Assembly: GCA_015178975.1 (NCBI GenBank)
Contig: WHVD01000021.1
Span: 682,001 to 746,000 of the forward strand
DNA: 64,000 nucleotides
Source of the DNA: Hysterangium stoloniferum
Lineage: Eukaryota; Basidiomycota; Agaricomycetes; Hysterangiales; Hysterangiaceae
Direction of reading: 5' to 3'
A program made the position numbers and the translations under genes. Positions 53,328 to 64,000 of this stretch are shown here, piece by piece. The notes beneath the pieces are model-generated. The model made no database searches. It had not been told where the DNA came from and was given only the letters and a program-made list of their open reading frames with translations. The first letter of the stretch is position 1, and every line of letters begins with the position of its first letter.

Positions 53328-53510
53328 TATTGAGATATGAGTGTTGAAGGTATAGGCACTGGAACGAGTGGAGCCATGCATATGATACAATAGATGATGT
53401 ATCGATCCACTTAGTGGATAAACTCTATCCAACTGTATGATATACATATATATACAAGAATTAGTGTAAAGAATAACAACAAACAACTATTCACACTCGT
53501 TAATCTTCAG
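53328..53510 (+). repeat. Copia-2 5' LTR
   Basis: 183 bp ending AATCTTCA immediately before the primer-binding site. It starts TATTGAG (a TGTTGAG start with one G-to-A change is likely). The boundaries agree with the solo LTR at 30382-30567. Confidence 0.78.
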
Positions 53511-53522
53511 GTTATGGGCCCC
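53511..53522 (+). promoter_or_regulatory. Primer-binding site, initiator-tRNA anticodon arm
   Basis: GGTTATGGGCCC directly after the LTR, identical to the minus-strand site at 11837-11848. Confidence 0.75.
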
Positions 53523-53570
53523 GGCCCTTCTTATCAGTAAAAGAACTTTGAATCACTCAGGACTATTATC

Positions 53571-56500
53571 ATGACTACCTTGGAGAAGATCAAGGATTAT
53601 GAATTGAGTACCAGAAGCACATATCAAGTCTTTCCAAAGCTACACAAAGACAACTATTTTACATGGAGTGCAAGTATGAAGACAGTACTCAAATCTTTGA
53701 ACCAGTTGAAAGTCGTAACTGGAGAATTGGCAGATCCCATATGTGCTAAATTGGATGCCCCAATGAAAGATGAATTGGAAATTGAAGAAGCCTGGGTGCT
53801 TTGAAAGAAGAGGGCGTATAGTGAAATAATGTTGCATGTAGAAGATGAACCAAGGGTAGCTATTATGACCAATGATAATCCTGTTGATGCTTGGAACAAA
53901 CTGAAAAATACTTACGGAACACATCTTGCTAACAGCCAGGCAACATTACTCTCTGAACTTGTACATATGAGGTATGATGGTACCAGAATAATTGAGTATA
54001 AGGCCCAAATGGATTCTATCCGAATCAAATTGTTAGAAGCAGGACACAGCATTGCAGACCCCAATTACCTTAGCCTTTTCATGAGCATGCTCCCAGAAGA
54101 CTTTGATATTATGTCGACAATGGTTAACTACGATAAGGATACTGTTGAAGAAATTGGACAATTTCTTCAACAAGCTTCAACAAATTGAAATATGAAAAGA
54201 AATATGTCCCAGGTTTGCAGATGGTTCTGCATTTCATACTCAAGGTGATTCAATCAGGTCCCAGGGATGATTCCAGTGCAGATGTGGGAACCTGGGATAA
54301 GGCAGGCCAAATAATAGAAGTTTGCAAGGATGCTACGAGTGTGGAGATTTATCCCATTGGGCACAAAATTGTCCAAAAGGAAAAAGAAGAATCTTCAGCA
54401 ATTGGGAGGACAATCAAAGCAGGATAAAGGGCCGGCTAATGCACCTATCAACCTCAGTTTCGAGCCAAGGGATGTTTACAGCAGTGGATTCTGTACTTTT
54501 CATGGGTAAAGATACAACTCAACATAAATATTTCCTGTATTCCACATCGTCAGGACATTATGTGCCAAATATCCAGGACTTACACAATTTTATGGTGTAT
54601 AATATACCAAAGAAGATTCAAACAGCAAATGGTGGTTACATTTACACCAAGGGTGTCAGAACATTAAAATTTAATGTGTTGAGTTTTGGACTGGAATTCA
54701 TAGGCAAAATTCCAAATGTCGAATGGACACCCGAAGCCAAGGTATGATTACTGAATCCCACACAGCTCTTCAAAGATGGATATCAAGTTGATCTGAATAT
54801 AAAACACGAATGGATGAACCTTAGGTGAAGCCGTCGAAAGAGGGAATGTATACCTGTTCCAATTCAGGACAATTCCAGCCTCATCATCAATATGCAGATA
54901 TACGAATTTATCAGAAGGCGAATTACAAGAAAATTTGGACAACATACCTATAGCGTATTCCACAAAATTGCCAAGCAACTTGATGTTATGGCATCAGCAA
55001 TTGGGCCATCTACACACAGCTGCCATCCAAAATCTGGCACAACATTTCACATCTGGAATAGAAATTGATGATTATGGGGAATTTGAAGCAGATTGTATTG
55101 CTTGCATTGAAGGAAAACAACATCGAACTTCATTTAAAACTGGCTGAAATCGAGCGATGTGAATTGGAGAACTCCTTCACATGGATTTAGCCGGACTGAT
55201 GGAGACAATAAGCTCCGATAAGAAACAATATTTCATAATAATCATTGACAATTACTCATGTGCTGTATGGATTGAAACATTAGCAAGCAAATCGGAGGCT
55301 ATTAAGAAAATATGAGAATACATACAGAAACTTGAAATGCAGTTTGATGTGAAAGTTCAAGGCGTAATGGCAGACAATGGGACTGAATTCATCAATTTGG
55401 AAATGAAGAGATATTTATCATCCAAGGAAATATCGTTGTTTACATCAGTTCCATATACGCCTCAGCAAAATGGAATCACAGAAAGGGGTATACACACAAT
55501 TTCAGAGGGGGGTCGATCAATATTGTATTCATCGAAATTGCCCAAATTCCTTTGGTCAATAGCTGTCAAGATGATAGTGTACCTGAAAAACCAAAAGTCT
55601 GACTCGAACAAATGATGGACACACACCAATTGAACATGTTACCAGAGAGAGGCCAGATCTATCCCATTTACAAATTTTTGGCAGTCCAGTTAGCATCGCT
55701 ATCCCTAGACAAAAACGGCAGAAATTGGACTCATATTCTAAAATGGGCTATATGGTTGGATATGAACCATACTCCACCAGTTACTTGGTATGGTATCCTG
55801 GGTCTAGATGTATTGAAAAGGTACGAGATGCAATATTCCATGTAAACACAATGACATTGCCATCACCGGTCCTATATGGAGATGAAGGGCAATTTAGGAA
55901 TATTGCAGATACAAAGGAAAATAACGAACCTCAATTGAAGGTGATGCCGAATGAGCCACAGCCTAGGCTCACAATACAAATTCCTATGCATCCAAGACCC
56001 ACTGATGAAAAAGGAAAAGAAATCAGTAAATCATCAGACCAGTCACAGCTAGTTTCGAATGTACCCGATATCCCACGTGGAATGTCATGATCTGGATATA
56101 TAAGAGAAATAGCTGGAAGTACAATATTAGCAGATGAGGATGAATCTGGACACGATGATGGACTTATTATGTATTCTGCCATAGGAAGTAATCTGACAAT
56201 CCAAGAGGCACTTAATATGCCAGGAGAAGAAGGAGTTGCCTGGGAGAAGGCGCAACAAATGGAATGGCAGAATATGTTGGATCACAAAGTATTTGGACCA
56301 CCTGAAGAACTGCTGCCTGGAATGCAAATTTTGAAGACAGGAACTGTATGTCGTCGAACATACAAAAATGGTGAACTGGTGAAGCGAAAAGTTCAGATCA
56401 TTGTCAAGGGCTTTAGTCAGATTCCTGGTCTACACTTTAATGAGACGTATGCACCAGTTATGAAGTGGGAAACATTCTGAATTTTACTAGTGCTGGGAGG

Positions 56501-56604
56501 AATAATGAATTCAGCCATCCATCAATTCGATGTAAAATCGGCATACTTACATGGGACGATGAAAGAGAAAGTTTGGGTTCAGCAGCCAGAAGGATTTGAA
56601 GAAT
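53571..56604 (+). pseudogene. Copia-2 Gag-protease-integrase-RT, broken
   Basis: Gag begins MTTLEKIKDYELSTRSTYQV and continues past TGA 53802 into KKRAYSEIML and AWNKLKNTYGTHL. A CCHC knuckle CYECGDLSHWAQNC sits at about 54327-54368. GAG-pre-integrase LMLWHQQLGHLHTAAIQNLA with CIACIEGKQHRTSF is at 54980-55135. The integrase core has LHMDLAGL, VMADNGTEFINLEM and TPQQNGITERG, so D, D and E positions are visible. Reverse transcriptase starts VAWEKAQQMEWQNMLDHKVF and KGFSQIPGLHFNETYAPVMK, then DVKSAYLHGTMKEKVWVQQP, and is cut after EGFEE. In-frame stops include TGA near 55145, 55313 and 56478, plus frameshifts around 54190-54320 and 55615. Non-functional. Confidence 0.87.
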
Positions 56605-57410
56605 TGTTACGACTGGAATTCCTGCCAGACTCTGGGCACTAACTTATATGCACCTGCACCCTATACACACCAATTGTCAGTTTACTGGAATTCCCACCAG
56701 ACTCCATACATCAGAATTGTCCACATTCGACTTTGTTACTTCATATATCAGTCACTGGAATACCCCAGACTCCATCCCTGTCTATGTCTGACCCTGTCCC
56801 ATGCATCAGTCACTGGACCCCACTTAAAAAACCCATCATCCCTCTAACTGAGCCCCGTTCCTGTTATAGTCAAATGACCTGTCACGATTTGGACTCCACT
56901 CCTGCTCCATTCCCATTATGGTTTTATGACCTGTCACGATTTGGACTCCGCTCCATTCCATCCCATTCCTAACACCAAGTTTGGTGTTTACTTATCTCGT
57001 TTTATGTTTGTTAGTTTCATTTTCATTATTACTGGATTTGGTATGTTATTCATTCCACAGTCTATATAGTCTGGCAGATGTTGTACATACAATCCAGTCA
57101 GAAAATCAGCTTAGATTCTCCCCAGTAATCTTAGTATATTTTCTGCTCTAAACTCCTCTTTGAATCACACCACTCTTACTAGTTGGAGCCCATGGGCTCC
57201 AACCCATCTATCACTCAACCTCCGACTTATCTATCTCAACTCCCGGACCTCTTGACCCACAAACTCTGCCCGGACTCCCTGGGATTCCTATCCACCCATT
57301 TGAAATTGGACAAGATGATCTCACAAGGGTGCAGCCTATAAGCTGAAGCCAAGTCCTACCAGCTTTCCCGTGGGTTTCTCTGGAAACCCTCCATGTACGC
57401 ACCCTTAACA
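56605..57410 (+). repeat. Gypsy 5' LTR
   Basis: 806 bp, TGTTACGACTGG to ACCCTTAACA. Related LTRs occur at 13002-13800 (reverse) and 62093-62480 (reverse, partial). The left neighbour is the Copia-2 reverse-transcriptase codon run for EGFEE. Confidence 0.85.
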
Positions 57411-57435
57411 GTATTTTCTGACTAAGACTCGCAGA

Positions 57436-58445
57436 TTGTTCAATATGCCACCAAGAAGAAAAGCGCATGCACAGGCATCATTACCTGGACTGTTGACTCT
57501 TCATTCCCCGCTAACTTTGTATACCAGCCAGACACTCACAAACCAGCCAGATGCCATGGAAGAAGCCCGTATTGAAGAATTCCTGGAAAACCAGGATGAA
57601 TCTGAGCACGAGGGCGAGTCCATGGCCCCCAACAAAGGCAAGGGTGTCAAAAATCCTCCATCTAATGATCGACTGCCGCTTTCAGACCCCGCCTCTGAGG
57701 ATTTAGCAATCACTTTAGAAAGGTTGATGAATAATATGCTCAGAGAAGGCAAAAAGAAGGATCTGGAACCTCCATGGTCAAAAGTCAATGCTCCAGAACC
57801 TTTCATGGGTTCCAACCCAAACAAACTCTCCACTTTCCTCATGCAATGTCACTTCAATTTCTGCAATCGATCTGCTGCATTCTCCACAGACTCCCAAAAA
57901 GTCAACTACACACTTTCATACTTGTTGGGATCCATGTTGAAATGGTTCGAACCAGCTTTTAGTGGACTTTCTGAGGAAGAGCCACTCTGGCTCGAAGATT
58001 GGGATACTTTTGTTGAGGAGCTTGAAACCAACTTTGGCCTATATGACCTGACCAGAGAAGCTGAGAACAGTCTCACTAATCTCCATATGAAGGACACACA
58101 GCACATCATGGACTATATCGTCCAATTCAATAATCTTGCAGCTCATTGTCAGTGGGGCGATCCTGCTCTCCACCACCAATTCTATGCCAGTCTGCCATCC
58201 CACCTTAAAGATGAAGTCTCGAAAGGAGAAGATGGCAAGCCAAAAACCCTGTCCCATATGCGCCTTAAGGCTCAAAACACGGATGCATGTTATTGGGAAT
58301 GTCATGCAGAAGTTGTCCACAAGACCTCCACGGACAAAGTGAACAAGTCCATGGCCAATAAAACCAACAACAACAACTTGTCAACTTGTCAACTAGCAAC
58401 CAGAACTCCATGCAATCCAACAAGAAGAACAATAAAAAGTCTTCT

Positions 58446-58480
<35 letters not shown>

Positions 58481-58715
58481 AGGTCAACAGTCCAGCAAGC
58501 AAACTGGAAAACCCAACCTCACAGGCAAGCTCGGACCCAATGGCAAATTGACTCCACAAGAAAGAGAACATCATATGGACAATAACCTCTGTCTCTTGTG
58601 TGGAAAACCCGGTCATCGAGTCCTGGAATGTCCACTGGTAAAAGCAAACTCTGCAAAAGGTCAAACAGCCAAGACCTCCATGGAAACCCTGTCGAAGGAC
58701 AAACCGGCTTTCTGA
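57436..58715 (+). pseudogene. Gypsy Gag, frameshifted near the nucleocapsid
   Basis: Frame from 57436: an acidic N-terminal part, then capsid-type PEPFMGSNPNKLSTFLMQCH, YLLGSMLKWFEPAF, DTFVEELETNFGLYD and DYIVQFNNLAAHCQWGDPAL. Around 58374-58389 an 8-bp tandem duplication of CAACTTGT shifts the frame. The original frame continues in 58386-58715, with a poly-Asn run from AAC repeats (about 58449-58480) and the CCHC knuckle CLLCGKPGHRVLEC near 58590-58635. Removing one 8-bp unit would restore continuity; that is inference from the two frames. Confidence 0.85.
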
Positions 58716-58748
58716 CTCAAAAAAAGAGTAAGCAACCCCAGAGACTCC

Positions 58749-59402
58749 ATGCGGGTTGGGGGTTGCATTGCCTCTCTGCACATTCAAGAGTTTACCTGTC
58801 TCAACACACCGTCTCAATGCACCGTCTCAACGCATCTGCTCTTTTGCATTCTGATTCGTTTTTTATTATGTATGTCTAATACGATTCTGAAATTCGTTTT
58901 TTCAGCCCTTATAGATTCCGGTTTGACTCATTGTTTTTTAGATACAAAATTCACACAAAAAAATCTGTTGTCAACTTATCTGATAAATCCCATCGGCCTC
59001 TGCCTCTTCAATGGCACAAGTAATTCAGTTGTCACCCAAGCTTGTGATTTATCCATCTGTTTCCCATGTGGAACATCTCAGTTGGTCACTTTCTATGTGA
59101 CCCAGTTAGACTCAAGTTGCTCAGTTGTCCTAGGACACAACTGGCTTACCTGCTACAATCCATTGATTGACTGGGTAGCTAACAGTATAACTTTCCGGAC
59201 ACCCACAGCTTCCAAGGAAACTGTACCTGACACGGCCTCCACGACACCCATGGCCTTCCTGGCACCTGCAGTCTTGAGGACTCCTGTGATCCCTACAGCA
59301 CCCATGGCTTCCCCAGAACCCACGGCACCTCCATCTATTTCTCTGATTAATGCTGCAGCTTTTATTAGGGCTACAAAAATTCACTATCAATTTAAAAATT
59401 GA
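58749..59402 (+). pseudogene. Gypsy aspartic protease region
   Basis: The motif [13 protein letters not shown] (family usually ALIDSGATHCF) at about 58906-58944 gives the D-S-G active site with Ala to Leu next to it. [17 protein letters not shown] follows, the typical C-terminal protease segment, then a Thr/Pro/Ala-rich linker. The frame is open here but disconnected from gag upstream and from the reverse-transcriptase frame downstream by a shift near 59350-59400. Confidence 0.78.
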
Positions 59403-60372
59403 TGAAGCAACCAGCCATTTTTCAACCCTGGTATCCAAATCTGAGCAAATCGCTGATCTAGAAGGCATCCCAGAGAAATATCATGACTTTGCAGATGTTT
59501 TTAGTAAGCAGAAAGCTGACCGGCTTCTGCCCCACAGAGAATATGACTTAAAAATCAACCTTGAAGAAGGCACCCAGCCACCCCTAGGACATATTTACCC
59601 GCTCTCATCCACAGAACTTTCCACAATCTGCAATTTCCTGGATGAACATCTGTCCATAGGCTTTATCAGACCCTCTAAGTCTCCTTTTGGAGCACCTGTT
59701 CTGTTTGTCAAGAAAAAGGATGGATCCCTTAGACTATGTGTTGATTTCAGAGGACTCAATGCTGTCACAAAAAAGGATAAGTATCCACTTCCACTTATAT
59801 CTGATCTGCTCGATGCTCCACGGAATGCCTGGATTTACAACAAAATAGACCTTAAGCACACCTATCACTTGGTCCAGATCTCCACAGGTGATGAATGGAA
59901 AACCACTTTTAGAACCTATTATGGGGCCTTTGAGTGGTTGGTGATGCCCTTTGGATTCACCAATGCTCCATCTGTTTTTCAACATTTTATCAATGACATT
60001 TTCTCCAACATGCTTGATGTATGCGTCATTGTTTACTTGGACAACATTCTTATCTACTCCAAGAATCCCATGGAACACAACAAACAGGTCTGTGAAGTTC
60101 TCTGGAGACTCAGACAACATGGTTTATTCACAAATGGTAAAAAATGTACTTTTGACATGGACTCCATGGAATACCTGGGCTTCATAATGGGACCCGATGG
60201 ACTCCACATGGATGAAACTAAAGTACAAGTCATCAAAGATTGGCCAGAACCCCAAAAAGTTAAAGATATACAATCCTTCCTCAGCTTTGCCAATTTTTAC
60301 CAATGGTTTATCTGTGGGTATTCCAACATCATGGTTCCCCTTACCCATCTTACATGTAAGGATACTCCATAA
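59350..60372 (+). pseudogene. Gypsy reverse transcriptase, catalytic Asp changed
   Basis: Open frame of 340 codons: YHDFADVFSKQKADRLLPHR, EYDLKINLEEGTQPPLGHIY, FIRPSKSPFGAPVLFVKKKD, SLRLCVDFRGLNAVTKKDKY, YHLVQISTGDEWKTTFRTYY, EWLVMPFGFTNAPSVFQHFI. The catalytic box reads VIVYLDNILIYS in place of VYLDDILIYS: the second Asp is Asn (codon 60043-60045, GAC to AAC). The frame continues SMEYLGFIMGPDGLHMDETK to the stop TAA at about 60370-60372, where RNase H should follow in frame. The missing Asp alone predicts a dead polymerase. Confidence 0.88.
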
Positions 60373-61890
60373 AATGTTAATGATAAGTGTCAAAAAGTTT
60401 TCAATCTTTTAAAAAATTCTTTTTCATCAGCTCCTATTCTGTCACATTGGAAACTGGACTTCCCACTCATTGTTGAAATGGATGCCTTGGACTATGCACT
60501 TGGAGCCATTCTGTCTATCCAGGACTTCCACGGAGAAGTCCACCCCATGGCTTTTCTGTCCCGGACTTTCACCAGAGCAGAGCTCAATTACGACATTCAT
60601 GATAAGGAACTCCTGGCAATTTTTTCAGCTTTCAAAATGTGGTGACACTATTTGGAAGGCTCAGGAACTCTGATTAATGTTGTAACAGATCACAAAAACC
60701 TGGAATACTTTTCTACTACAAAACTTTTGACCTGCCAGCAGGCCCACTGGTCTGAATACCTGTCAACTTTCAATATGATTATCCACTTTTGACCTGGCCA
60801 TCTCAGCAGCAAACCTGACACTTTAACTAGATGATGGGATGTCTATCCTAAAGAGGGGAGCAATGACTATGCCACGGTAAACCCACATAACTTGAAACCT
60901 ATGTACATACATATTTTCACGAATCAGCAACTTACCACATCAGTCCACACAACTTTCCTCATCCATCCCATTGCCCGTGGAATTATCATTATGGATATTG
61001 AGAAGTTACATCAAGATATTCTATCGGCAATTCCGCTAGACCTGATAACTAAAGCACACTTTGATAATCCCGTGGACCCCAGTCAACCCCAGTGGTCTCT
61101 AGACCCACATGGTTTCATTAGACTTGACAATCACATCTATGTACCAGACTCCGATGGCCTCCACCTCAGGATCCTTCAGTACAAACATGACCATCCACTC
61201 TCCAGACATTTCGGGTTCAACAAGACTCTATCATTAATAAGAAGAGAATATACTTGGCCTGGACTCCGTGGATTCGTTAAGCACTATTGTAAATCTTGCA
61301 CTACTTGTCCATGCTCTAAATCTCAGTGACACAAGCCATACGGCCGTTTGAAACAACTCCTGGTACCAGAATACCCATGGAATTCTATCTCTATGGATTT
61401 CATCGAACACCTACTGGACTCCAAAGGCTTTTCCACCATTCTAGTGGGTGTGTTGTTGACAAATTCTCAAAACAAGGTATATTCATTCCTACATATGATA
61501 CAATTACATCTGTGCAGTTAGTGGAACTTATTATTCTCCACATATTTTCCAAGCATGGAGTTCCATCCCACATAACTTCCAATCGAGGATCAGAGTTCAT
61601 ATCTTACTTCTTTAGATCCCTCAGGAAATCCTTGGACATGAAATTACACTTCACATCCGGGCATCACCCAGAAGGTGACAGACAAACCGAACATGTCAAT
61701 CAGACATTGGAACAATACCTCTGTGTATATTGCAACTACCAACAGGACAATTGGAAATCTCTATTACCACTTGCAGAATTTGCTTACAACAATGCACCTT
61801 TGGCCACTACTGGTGTTTCCCCATTCTTTGCAAATAAAGGATATAATCCAAATATTACAGTACATCCAGAATGAAATCTTGCCTCTGCCC
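60373..61890 (+). pseudogene. Gypsy RNase H and integrase, multiple TGA stops
   Basis: RNase H: FPLIVEMDALDYALGAILSI, MAFLSRTFTRAELNYDIHDK, ELLAIFSAFKMW, TGA, HYLEG; then [10 protein letters not shown] and IIHF, TGA, PGHLSSKPD. Integrase: zinc-binding HPLSRHFGFNKTLSLIRREY with YCKSCTTCPCSKSQ, TGA, HKPYG. Core residues are in SISMDFIEHL (Asp), SNRGSEF (Asn where Asp is expected) and PEGDRQTEHVNQTLEQYL (Glu). FAYNNAPLATTGVSPFFANK follows, then PE, TGA, NLASAHAQEF. A frameshift lies near 61380-61460. Five TGAs (60643, 60790, 60832, 61327, 61872) all fall where the family has Arg. Confidence 0.86.
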
Positions 61891-62092
61891 ATGCTCAAGA
61901 GTTCATCACAGACCTCCACGAGCTCCACAAGGAACTCCGGACTGCAATAACATCCACCCAAGAGCAATACCAGTATTCAGCAGACAAACACTGGATTTTG
62001 CCACCCAACTTTAAAATTGGCGATCACGTTTTTGTCAAAGCTCAATTCTTTTGGACTACCCATCTATCGAAAAAGCTTGCTGAAAAATATTT

Positions 62093-62480
62093 AGGGGAAT
62101 GGAATGGAGTGGAGCGGAGTCCAAATTGTGACAGGTCATTAAACCATAACAGGAATGGGGCAGGAGCAGAGTCCGAATCCTGACAGGTCATTTGACCATA
62201 ATGGGAACGGGGCTCAAACAAATCAAGGCTGCCAAAGCCGAAAAAGTGAACAGGGAAATGAGGTGGGAAGTGATGGCCAGTTAGAGAGCTGTCAGGTTTT
62301 CTGAACAGAGTCCAGCGGGTATTCCAGTGACTGGTACATGAAGTAATGAACGTCAAGCATGGACAGGTCTGATGTACGGAGTCCAATGGGTATTCTGGTA
62401 AACTGATAATTGGTGCATGTAGGGTGTGGGTGCATATAAGTTAATGCCTGGAGTCTGGCAGGATTTCCAGTTGTAAAATC
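62093..62480 (-). repeat. Inverted partial Gypsy LTR
   Basis: Reverse complement of the first ~385 bp of the LTR at 56605 (GGAATGGAGTGGAGCGGAGTCC through GGATTTCCAGTTGTAA). It follows the end of the integrase region directly, where a direct-orientation 3' LTR would be expected. Confidence 0.83.
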
Positions 62481-63062
62481 ATCCCAAGAAGCTATCAGCT
62501 GTTGATCAATGAACCATACTCACCTTGGTCAGGACTGGCAAGGCTAGTACTGCTATTGCAGCTGCCAAATACATCAACTCCATCCTCCAGGACCCTGTTT
62601 TTGTACAAACCATCAGAAATACACTCAAGCAGGAGGGTTACAAGTCCTATGCAATGACAGTGGCAATGAACATTGCCATCCCCACAATCATATCTTAGAT
62701 ACTTTTTCAAGTCTTTTCCATGTTTGAACCTAGTTGAAATGTCAATAAAGTCCTCCACTTAGCACAATTCAAAAATATCACCCACCAATTACCCAAAAAA
62801 TATGATTGTGATACTGGGATCACCACATGAGAGTCATCTGAACATCGACCATTTGCATGTTCTGGGTGTGGGTACCCAGCGCAGGCTATGTTGTGTCAGT
62901 GAAAAGACAATACCATCTCGATCCTATTACTTACCTGACACAACATGTGTGAGTTCCATTCTGTAATCTTGCAGGTCTTCAGTAGTCGTAGTGCTCATGC
63001 TTGAAAAGATAGACTCGTCAGTATTTTGAAATGGTATATAAAAGGTTTCAGCTACCAGTCAC
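62481..63062. other. No gene recognised
   Basis: About 580 bp. Short minus-strand frames only. GACACAACAT near 62945 and ATGTTGTGTC near 62888 form an inverted pair, origin unknown. Confidence 0.4.
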
Positions 63063-63787
63063 CTAGATAGCACAAATCACCCAGTGACATCTAAATTGTG
63101 GGTCATTTAGTCGGTTGGCACTGGCACTGGTGGTCAGTTGAGCTGGTGGTCCAGCACAAGAGGGTGGAAGGGTTGGTGTTGTAGGTATACCTGCTCTTGG
63201 CTGCCTTTCAAGATAGAGCCAGTCTAGATCTCCTAGATCATTCCTATCCATTCCAGCCAAAATTCGATTTTTGGGCCCAATGGCAAATGTGACTTTGGCT
63301 TTTCTACAGGTTCCCATGGCTCGGAGCACTGCCAAGCAGTTAAGTAATCCACTGATAGGTCTAGCCCCGTGGAGTGGGAAGAAATGTTTCAATGTCCCAG
63401 CTACTTTCCCCCCATTGCAATCTGAAGCAAGAAGGAATGTGTGAGTCTTTGTATGAATTGTTTATCCTACCTCTCCATTACCCATTGAAAGACTTAGAAT
63501 ACCCCACCAATGAGGTAGTGCACAATATACCAAAATAGAATAGAGGCCATCATGGTGTAGCAACATAACCAATGGATATTTGCCACAGAAATAGGCAGAA
63601 AGAGCCTGGAAGCAGAGGACAACATGGAGGGAGAGGGTGATGCCAAAATGGATGGTAATGACCTTGAGGTAGTAGTGAGCAAGCCCCGAATGAAAGTGGA
63701 ATGGAGGTGGATGAAAATGAGTTGCAATGTGAGTCCTGGAGACAATGTTAAGAACACTAAGCCAGGACAACCAACTTCCTTTTTCAT
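63063..63787 (-). CDS. Unrecognised spliced gene, extends right
   Basis: Minus-strand exon 63422 to 63063 follows an AG acceptor and reads DCNGGKVAGTLKHFFPLHGA, RPISGLLNCLAVLRAMG, KAKVTFAIGPKNRILAGMDR and NDLGDLDWLYLERQPRAG before a Pro/Thr/Ser-rich tail and stop at 63063. An upstream exon (to about 63470, ending SLSMGNGE at a GTAGGA donor) appears to join it. Further upstream coding is unclear and may lie beyond the window. I recognise no family; the regular coding character and splice signals suggest a real gene or a remnant of one. Confidence 0.4.
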
Positions 63788-64000
63788 CTAGTATTGGAAA
63801 TTAAGTTGGCAGCAATTCCTGTCCAGTGGTAGCTGTGAAGCTTCTCATCTATGTACCCTATGTCAGAAAATTCAGAAAATCCTGATCAGGCCTCTGACTT
63901 ACCTGCACACAGCCCAGCTCCCTGCCAATGGATCATGCAGCCTGATCAATGCCTGCACAGACCCCTGCCAGTCTGATTAAGATCTGTGCAGATGCTCTGT

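Larger units (their letters stand above)
53328..56604 (+). mobile_element. Copia retrotransposon 2, decayed and split
   Basis: 5' LTR 53328-53510, primer site 53511-53522, gag from ATG 53571, then protease/integrase and the start of reverse transcriptase. It is cut at 56604 by the Gypsy element. Multiple stops are present. No continuation of its reverse transcriptase was found after the Gypsy element. Confidence 0.88.
56605..62092 (+). mobile_element. Gypsy/Ty3 retrotransposon inserted in Copia-2
   Basis: 5' LTR, gag, protease, reverse transcriptase, RNase H and integrase in Ty3/Gypsy order. All enzymatic domains are present but interrupted by stops and frameshifts. There is no direct-orientation 3' LTR; instead an inverted LTR piece follows at 62093. 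Confidence 0.88.

Noticed and set aside
58374..58400. Programmed gag-pol frameshift site
   Set aside because: The shift lies inside gag before the zinc knuckle and is explained by an 8-bp tandem duplication.
58440..58485. AAC trinucleotide run as a separate microsatellite feature or regulatory site
   Set aside because: It encodes the Asn-rich linker of Gypsy Gag; the neighbouring 8-bp duplication, not this run, breaks the frame.
1..64000. tRNA or rRNA genes
   Set aside because: None could be recognised by eye; a covariance-model scan would be needed and was not possible.

Overview
This window looks like nuclear DNA of a filamentous basidiomycete, most likely an Agaricomycete of the Rhizoctonia/Ceratobasidium type. 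The evidence is: genes interrupted by many 45-65 nt GT-AG introns; fungal single-copy genes (ATG14, a Sec14-RhoGAP, a PQ-loop vacuolar transporter, PNP oxidase); a wax-synthase-like MBOAT; fungal HNH_2-type proteins; and a dense mixture of Copia and Gypsy retrotransposons and small inverted-repeat elements. The genus is inferred from gene style and was not tested by any search.

Layout. 1-8.8 kb: a partial 4-coumarate-CoA-ligase-like gene (minus), PNP oxidase (plus), a probable solo LTR, an unrecognised multi-exon gene with one in-frame stop near its start, a short transposable element, and a membrane protein of an uncharacterised fungal family. 9.3-14.1 kb: a 3'-truncated Copia element (minus, open gag-protease-integrase frame but no reverse transcriptase), then a TIR element interrupted by a Gypsy solo LTR. 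14.2-23.4 kb: the best-preserved host block, with aldo/keto reductase (minus), a PQ-loop transporter, ATG14 and a Sec14-RhoGAP, all with clean reconstructable splicing. 23.4-48 kb: a mosaic of duplicated host-gene pieces. It holds a 2.5-kb near-palindrome, a second copy of the same unit about 12 kb away, a direct duplication of about 1.3 kb, a self-nested palindromic repeat array, decayed helicase and K+/H+ antiporter pieces, and an inverted duplication of an HNH-type gene around a 3-kb spacer. 48-51.1 kb: an inverted fragment of the ATG14 5' region directly upstream of an intact wax-synthase-like gene. 52-64 kb: a hairpin MITE, a TIR element, a decayed Copia element with a Gypsy element inserted into its reverse transcriptase, and an unrecognised gene at the right edge.

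How it fits together. No biosynthetic cluster is evident; the intact genes are unrelated housekeeping or metabolic loci. The coherent theme is repeat biology. Decayed coding sequences repeatedly carry TGA where the family has arginine CGA, which suggests C-to-T change at CpG. Repeat copies occur in pairs that reveal insertion sites. Several repeats carry pieces of host genes. Exon joins were worked out by eye from splice signals and reading frame, so internal boundaries are proposals.
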